Assembly: GCF_025961225.1 (NCBI RefSeq)
Contig: NZ_JAOQNG010000010.1
Location: 920,501 to 984,500 of the forward strand
Direction: 5' to 3'
Origin: Azospirillum canadense
GTDB lineage: Bacteria; Pseudomonadota; Alphaproteobacteria; Azospirillales; Azospirillaceae
Length of the DNA: 64,000 nt
Shown here piece after piece: positions 59,688-64,000 of the stretch (positions within the stretch are counted from its first letter, which is position 1; each line of letters starts with the position of its first letter). Made by a program: the position numbers and the translations under genes. Below the pieces are notes generated by a model. It saw only the letters and a program-made list of their open reading frames with translations, was not told the origin of the DNA and searched no databases.

Positions 59688-60554
59688 CTACTTGAATACG
59701 ACGGTCTTGCTGCCGTTCAGCAGGACGCGATGCTCGACGTGGTACCGCACGGCCCGGGCCAGCACGACGTTCTCGATGTCCCGCCCGATGGCCACCAGGT
59801 CGTCGGGCGTCATCGTGTGGTCCACGCGCTCCGCCTCCTGCTCGATGATCGGCCCCTCGTCGAGGTTCGACGTCACGTAGTGGGCCGTGGCGCCGATCAG
59901 CTTGACGCCGCGGGTGAAGGCCTGGTGATAGGGCTTGGCGCCCTTGAAGCTCGGCAGGAAGGAATGGTGGATGTTGATCACCCGCCCCGCCATGCGCTCG
60001 CACAGCGCCGGCGACAGCACCTGCATGTAGCGGGCGAGCACCACCAGGTCGATCTTCTCTTCCTCCGCGATCTCCAGCAGCTTGGCCTCCTGCTGGGCCT
60101 TGCTCTCGCCGGTCACCGGAAGATAGTGGAACGGGATGTTGTGCCAGGCCGCGAGTTGGTAGAAATCGCGGTGGTTGGACACGATCGCCGGAATCTCGAT
60201 CGGCAGGTAGCCGTTGTGGTACCGGTAGAGCAGGTCGTTCAGGCAATGGCCGAACTTCGACACCATGATCATCACGCGCTGGCGCCGACGGGCGTCGTGC
60301 AGCTTCCACGTCATGGAGAAGCGCTGCGCCACCTGTTCGGCGAAGGCGGCCTCGACCTCGGCCTGCGACGGCCCGCTGGGCGTCGCCGCGAAATGGATGC
60401 GCAGGAAGAACAGCCCCGACGTGCGGTCGCCAAACTGGGCGCTGTCGATGATGTTGCACGACCGTTCCGCGAGGAAGCCGGCCACCGCGAAGACGATGCC
60501 CACCGTGTCGGGGCAGGAGATCGTCAGGATGTATTCGGAACCGGGTTCGGACAT
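59688..60554 (-). CDS. purU: formyltetrahydrofolate deformylase
   Basis: The 288-residue enzyme releases formate from 10-formyltetrahydrofolate, balancing one-carbon units. An N-terminal ACT domain (about 8-80, 'LTISCPDTVGIVFAVAGFLA') senses amino acids. The catalytic domain has 'ARYMQVLSPALCERM', 'VINIHHSFLPSFKGAKPYHQ' and 'IGATAHYVTSNLDEGPII', with the conserved His and Asp. ATG 60554 is set where ACT similarity begins. Length is normal. Purine salvage (apt) is far away. Confidence 0.96.
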   Translation of the reverse strand: MSEPGSEYILTISCPDTVGIVFAVAGFLAERSCNIIDSAQFGDRTSGLFFLRIHFAATPSGPSQAEVEAAFAEQVAQRFSMTWKLHDARRRQRVMIMVSKFGHCLNDLLYRYHNGYLPIEIPAIVSNHRDFYQLAAWHNIPFHYLPVTGESKAQQEAKLLEIAEEEKIDLVVLARYMQVLSPALCERMAGRVINIHHSFLPSFKGAKPYHQAFTRGVKLIGATAHYVTSNLDEGPIIEQEAERVDHTMTPDDLVAIGRDIENVVLARAVRYHVEHRVLLNGSKTVVFK

Positions 60555-60743
60555 GCGCGCCTGCCGTTGAAGAAATCCGCGGGCCGGGCCATGGGCCGGA
60601 CCACCTCCTGGACGACTCCGTAGCATGAACCTCCCGGGGATGCACCCCACAACAATGGGCGCACCCGTTGCCTGCGGCGCGGGTCGCAGCTTTTGGTAAA
60701 GGATTCCATGGCACACTGGCCGTCTCGACCGCGGGAGGTGGCC

Positions 60744-61130
60744 ATGGGCATGGGCGGCAAGATCATCGGCGAATACGCCAAAGGCAAGGTGGACAAGCTC
60801 CTGACGCCGGAGGCCGCGGAGAACACCTCGCGCCACCGCATCATGCATTTCCTGGAAACCATGGAAGCCGCCGTGCTGGAGGCGAACTGCGAGGTCATCG
60901 GCCGGGAAATTCCGCACCTGAACCAGGAATCTTTTCTACGGATGGCCGTCCGCGTGGCCGAGCTGCGGGCCGACTACATCCGCGCCGGCATGAAGGTCGC
61001 GGAGGCGCGCCACCCCAACACCGCCGCCATCGACGATCTGGCGCGCGTCCGCCGGGCCTATGAGGAGGTGCTGGCCGTCTTCGAAGCGGCTGAGCGGGTC
61101 ATCGAACGCGGCTACGTGAAGTTGTCCTGA
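60744..61130 (+). CDS. hypothetical helical protein, 128 residues
   Basis: I recognise no family. The protein starts 'MGMGGKIIGEYAKGKVDKLL' and continues with amphipathic helices ('HRIMHFLETMEAAVLEANCE', 'SFLRMAVRVAELRADYIRAG'). It is probably a soluble helical bundle or coiled-coil protein. ATG 60744 is preferred over ATG 60708 because GGGAGG lies five bases upstream. It stands divergent from purU by 190 bases. Confidence 0.68.
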   Translation: MGMGGKIIGEYAKGKVDKLLTPEAAENTSRHRIMHFLETMEAAVLEANCEVIGREIPHLNQESFLRMAVRVAELRADYIRAGMKVAEARHPNTAAIDDLARVRRAYEEVLAVFEAAERVIERGYVKLS

Positions 61131-61171
61131 TTCTCACCCAGTCTTCGCTGCAGCGCAAAATGCGGCAAAGC

Positions 61172-61203
61172 AAAACCCCTTCCCCGCCAAAGCGAAGAAG
61201 GGG
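61172..61203 (-). terminator. terminator of the 55-residue gene
   Basis: CCCCTTC (61176-61182) and GAAGGGG (61197-61203) form the stem; on the minus strand four T follow. It lies 79 bases after the small gene's stop. Confidence 0.55.
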
Positions 61204-61281
61204 CCCAGGAGTGTCGGTTGTCTGGTTCGGCGCCACATCGATTGGGCCGATTCATCAGACGCGTCAGCTTTCCGCGGTCGG

Positions 61282-61449
61282 TCATACGTCGCGGAAGTGC
61301 TCCAGTTCCCGGCTCAGATTCGTCGCCTGCTGCTTGAGAGCAACAAGCCGTCCCACGTCGGGGGACGGGCGCTGCTCTTCCTTTTCAAGCTCGCCTTCGA
61401 CCTCGCGCTGCTCCTGCCGGATGATGTTGAACAAGGCTTTTCTCAACAT
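61282..61449 (-). CDS. 55-residue charged helical protein
   Basis: ATG 61449 follows GGGAGG. The frame encodes a highly charged single helix with 'NIIRQEQREVEGELEKEEQ' and 'GRLVALKQQATNLSRELEHF', ending at 61282. The last part resembles the DUF465/YdcH small coiled-coil family, but I would not assign it. Its own promoter (-35 TTGAAG, -10 TAAAAT), its ribosome site and the terminator downstream make it a real gene despite its size. Confidence 0.72.
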   Translation of the reverse strand: MLRKALFNIIRQEQREVEGELEKEEQRPSPDVGRLVALKQQATNLSRELEHFRDV

Positions 61450-61750
61450 CGCCACCTCCCGAGCTTATTGCTAAAATTTTAGCGCTTTCGGAGACTATCT
61501 TCAAGCAATGGGTTCGAAGAGTCGAATCCTCATCCGGCGATGTACCAGCGTATGAATATGTTCCGGGGACATTTGGCGGGGTTACCACCACCGACCTTGA
61601 CAACACTTTGTCGCAACATCATTGGTTAACGCGGGCTTGACGCTGGCGCCCGCCCTTCGCCGCCGCCCCGTCCGCGTCGGCGGTTTTGGCCGCCTCGACG
61701 ACGATGGGACGCCGGATCCAGGCGGCCGGCCGGGATGGGTGTTGGGGCGC
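61450..61750. other. divergent region between the 55-residue gene and the amidase
   Basis: These 301 bases hold the small gene's promoter (61476-61504). For the amidase, TTGACA (61597-61602) lacks a good -10. No additional ORF looks real. Confidence 0.55.
61470..61504 (-). promoter_or_regulatory. sigma-70 promoter with perfect 14-base palindrome
   Basis: On the minus strand TTGAAG (61499-61504), 17 bases, TAAAAT (61476-61481). The -10 lies inside GCTAAAATTTTAGC (61470-61483), a perfect AT-rich palindrome that a repressor could use. Confidence 0.65.
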
Positions 61751-62554
61751 ATGGACCGCAGACGTTTTCTTCAGCTTTCCTTGACCGTACCGCTCGCCGG
61801 CGCCGCCGGACTGGTACCCTCCCCGTTGCTGGCCACGGGCGCTAAGGCCACGGCCCGCCCGGCGCCGCGGACGCGCATGATCGTGCTCGACCCCGGCCAC
61901 GGCGGCGTCGATCCCGGCGCCATCGGGACCCGCGGCACCCAGGAGAAGGAGGTCACGCTGGACATTGCGCGCGAGGTCGCGCGGCTGCTGTCCGGCCAGC
62001 ACAGGTTGGGCGCGACGCTCACCCGATCCGACGACCGGTTCCTGGAATTGCAGGAGCGCGTCGACCTCGCGCGCGAAGCACGGGCCGACCTGTTCGTCTC
62101 CATCCACGCCGACAGCGCCCCGAACCGGGAGGCGCGCGGCCTGTCCGCCTATACCCTGTCGGAGAAGGGCTCCGACGCCTTCGCCGCCTCGCTGGCCCAG
62201 CGCGAGAACGCTGTCGACCGGCTGGGCGGGGTCGATTTCAAGGCGCAGAAGCGGGTGGTCAAGGACATCCTGCTCGACCTGACCGCGCGGCACACGAAGC
62301 ACGCGTCGCTGGTGGCCCGCCAGTCCATCGTGAAGGGGGCCGGAAAGGAACTGCGCCTGCTCGACAACCCGATGCGCGCCGCGAACTTCGCCGTGCTGAA
62401 GGCACCTGAGATTCCTTCCGTCCTCATTGAGACCGGATTCCTATCGAACAAGCTCGACGAGGCGATCCTGCGCGACTCCAAGGCGCGGCGTACCGTCGCA
62501 CGCGTTCTGGCGCGCGAAATCGCCTCTCTCGTCACGCGCACACCCTTCGCCTGA
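61751..62554 (+). CDS. N-acetylmuramoyl-L-alanine amidase (AmiC type), Tat-exported
   Basis: The 267-residue enzyme cleaves the stem peptide from peptidoglycan, as in daughter-cell separation. 'MDRRRFLQLSLTVPLAGAAG' is a twin-arginine signal. The Amidase_3 domain has the zinc ligands in 'IVLDPGHGGVDPGAIG', 'QEKEVTLD' and 'LFVSIHADSA', and the catalytic Glu in 'VLIETGFLSN'. ATG 61751 is chosen because the twin-arginine motif begins there. It lacks an AMIN domain. The BON lipoprotein follows on the same strand, 166 bases away. Confidence 0.94.
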   Translation: MDRRRFLQLSLTVPLAGAAGLVPSPLLATGAKATARPAPRTRMIVLDPGHGGVDPGAIGTRGTQEKEVTLDIAREVARLLSGQHRLGATLTRSDDRFLELQERVDLAREARADLFVSIHADSAPNREARGLSAYTLSEKGSDAFAASLAQRENAVDRLGGVDFKAQKRVVKDILLDLTARHTKHASLVARQSIVKGAGKELRLLDNPMRAANFAVLKAPEIPSVLIETGFLSNKLDEAILRDSKARRTVARVLAREIASLVTRTPFA

Positions 62555-62720
62555 AGCGCCCCGCCTTCGCGCCTGCGGCGAGTGCAACATTCGTGCATCA
62601 CCTTGGAACAAAAAGACGATGACGCACACCACTCCCAAGATTCCCCATTGTCAACGCGCCTGCGGCATGACTTTTTCCGGCCGCCCGCCATCGCTGCGGG
62701 CCGGGGATCGGAGGCAGAGC

Positions 62721-63317
62721 GTGTCGGGGTTTGGCCGCCTTTGGGCGCTGGTTGGAATGGCCGCCGGAATGGCCGCCGTGGCGGGTCTCGCCTCCGGTTG
62801 CGCGCCCTTGCTGCTGGGCGCCGCCGGGGGGACGGCGGCCGTCGCGTCGACGGAGCACCGCGGACTGTCCGGCTTCGCGTCGGACACCGAAATCCAGGCC
62901 GAGATCAACCACCTGTGGTTTCAGAACTCGCTCGAACTGATGCGCCGCGTCGACATGACCGTATCCGACGGCCGCGTCCTGCTAACCGGCCGGGCCGCCG
63001 ACGCGCAGATGCGCCTGGACGCCGTCCGGCTCGCTTGGCAGGCCAAGGGCGTGCAGGAAGTGATCAACGAGATCCAGGTGGACAACGACTCCGGGCTGAT
63101 GGACAGCGCGCGCGACACCTGGATTTCGACCCAGCTGCGGACGAAGCTCACCTTCGATTCGCGTATCCATAGCCAGAATTACAGCATCGATACCGTCAAC
63201 GGCGTTGTCTATCTGATGGGTCTGGCCGACAGCCAGGACGAGTTGAACCGCGCCGTCGACCACGCCCGTGCGCTTCCCAACGTCCAGCGCGTCGTCAACT
63301 ACGTCCGCGTCCTCTAG
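62721..63317 (+). CDS. BON-domain lipoprotein
   Basis: GTG 62721 follows GGAGG and gives a short lipoprotein signal ending 'VAGLASGC', so Cys-27 would be lipid-modified. Two BON domains follow (about 45-115 and 125-195): 'ASDTEIQAEINHLWFQNSL' and 'WISTQLRTKLTFDSRIHSQN'. Such proteins (OsmY, YraP/DolP type) bind anionic phospholipids at the outer membrane and aid envelope stability. ATG 62619 would give a longer, less likely start. The partly overlapping function with the BON protein at 24783 is only in the domain. Confidence 0.88.
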   Translation: MSGFGRLWALVGMAAGMAAVAGLASGCAPLLLGAAGGTAAVASTEHRGLSGFASDTEIQAEINHLWFQNSLELMRRVDMTVSDGRVLLTGRAADAQMRLDAVRLAWQAKGVQEVINEIQVDNDSGLMDSARDTWISTQLRTKLTFDSRIHSQNYSIDTVNGVVYLMGLADSQDELNRAVDHARALPNVQRVVNYVRVL

Positions 63318-63340
63318 CGCTCCAAGGTCACCGCACCGCC

Positions 63341-64000
63341 ATGGCCCTCCTGCCTGCCCGCCCATCAAGCTGGGTCCGCCGCACCGCCGCCGCCTTCGCC
63401 ACGACTCTGTTCCTGGCCGTGGCGGCGCTTTCCGTGGTGGCGGGAGGAGCCCGCCCGGCGGCGGCCCAACAGCCGCCGCTGCAGGAGCAGGGACCGGCGA
63501 ACCGCCTGTTCGTCCAGGCCATGCAGATGATCCGGCAGGCCGACAACACCTACGACATCGCCGAGGAAAGCCGCCTGCTGAAGGAGGCCGACAAGCTCCT
63601 CAACGAGATCGTGGTGAAGTACCCGGACAGCGCGCTGGCGGTGCAGTTGGTCACCAACCAGTTCGTCGGCGACTTCGACTTCTACGAGTTCCGCGGCCGC
63701 ATCCGCGCGCTGGTCTGCAACGAGCCGATGACCTCGCTCTGCTTCCTGCACCGGATCGGGGAGATGCTGCCGCCGGTGGAGACGCCGATCAGCGCGGCCC
63801 GCTGGGACTGGCTGTCGCTCGCCGTCGCCTACAACACCATCGGCGACAACGCCCGCGCCCGGGAAATCATCGCCCCCTTCGTCAGCGCGGTGCGCCGCGG
63901 GGCCGCCGCCGACGGCAACGGGCAGGACCTGTTCGTGGCCCGCGCCCTGGCGCTGATGGGTCAGACCCAGCTTGCGCTCGACATCACCCGGCAGATTCCG
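63341..64000 (+). CDS. secreted protein, possibly TPR-like, truncated by the window end
   Basis: The frame runs to base 64000 with no stop, giving 220 residues. A signal peptide ('ATTLFLAVAALSVVAGGARP', cut near 'AAA|QQ') is followed by helical repeats: 'SRLLKEADKLLNEIVVKYPD', 'WLSLAVAYNTIGDNARAREI' and 'FVARALALMGQTQLALDITR'. The pattern resembles tetratricopeptide-type helices. Two Cys occur ('LVCNEPMTSLCFL'). It starts 23 bases after the BON lipoprotein and may be cotranscribed. The rest of the gene is needed to name it. Confidence 0.75.
   Translation, partial: MALLPARPSSWVRRTAAAFATTLFLAVAALSVVAGGARPAAAQQPPLQEQGPANRLFVQAMQMIRQADNTYDIAEESRLLKEADKLLNEIVVKYPDSALAVQLVTNQFVGDFDFYEFRGRIRALVCNEPMTSLCFLHRIGEMLPPVETPISAARWDWLSLAVAYNTIGDNARAREIIAPFVSAVRRGAAADGNGQDLFVARALALMGQTQLALDITRQIP

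Noticed and set aside
62606-62630. GGAAC before the BON lipoprotein as an EcfG promoter
   Set aside because: No NGTT lies 16-17 bases after it.

Overview
The window looks like chromosomal DNA of a GC-rich alphaproteobacterium, most like Azospirillum or a close relative in the Rhodospirillales. The reasons are strong G/C bias at third codon positions, a PhyR-type general stress regulator, DUF2336, DUF3309, DUF3072 and FlaF-type proteins, an Mla system with a separate auxiliary lipoprotein, and a textbook sigma-54 promoter. This is recognition by eye, not a database result. I see no rRNA, tRNA, CRISPR array, prophage or insertion sequence. Almost all of the DNA is coding, on both strands, in short operons.

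Layout. 1-5064: end of folK, a divergent folB-like gene, a hybrid histidine kinase with a response regulator, and small conserved unknowns. 5234-10485: universal stress protein, a fused APH-like kinase/ATPase, a PagL-like outer-membrane barrel, a FlaF/DUF2934 protein and an EamA exporter. 10499-17002: DUF1624, YihY, DUF3618, TerC, histidine phosphatase, DUF2336. 17157-20785: complete Mla-type lipid transport operon. 20953-24073: apt, a sigma-54-driven CocE-like protein without its nucleophile, and a Fic-like protein without its catalytic motif. 24295-28010: hemerythrin, a long disordered BON protein, CYTH protein and several very small membrane proteins. 28255-32232: ABC exporter, a secreted unknown, a PP1-type phosphatase. 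32548-34979: yajQ and a three-gene ExbB/ExbD-like proton-channel operon. 35484-38923: CBS protein, a second hemerythrin, DUF3072, a GNAT protein and an oxygenase-like protein. 39093-44779: dppABCDF. 45159-47824: a methyltransferase and a MmyB-type regulator that are divergent over a probable operator, then an EamA gene. 47802-51474: hutU and hutI separated by a VapBC module. 51547-57278: an envelope/lipid-glycan set (HpnK-like deacetylase, ArnT-like transferase, methyltransferase, GtrA) and an aryl-CoA ligase. 57640-64000: a conserved unknown, phyR, purU, small unknowns, a Tat-exported amidase, a BON lipoprotein and a truncated secreted protein.

How the genes may work together. phyR at 58843 encodes the switch of the alphaproteobacterial general stress response. 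Several intergenic regions carry sequences like the EcfG promoter (GGAAC, 16-17 bases, NGTT): before the disordered BON protein, DUF3309, a 25-residue membrane peptide, the CBS protein and DUF3072, and one facing the proton-channel operon. The window may therefore hold part of this stress regulon. A second theme is loss of catalytic residues. The receiver domain of the kinase, the FolB-like, PagL-like, CocE-like and Fic-like proteins all keep the family fold signature but lack residues needed for chemistry. The best candidates for an undescribed system are the ExbB/ExbD-like operon (33135-34979) and the stress-promoter-linked disordered BON protein.
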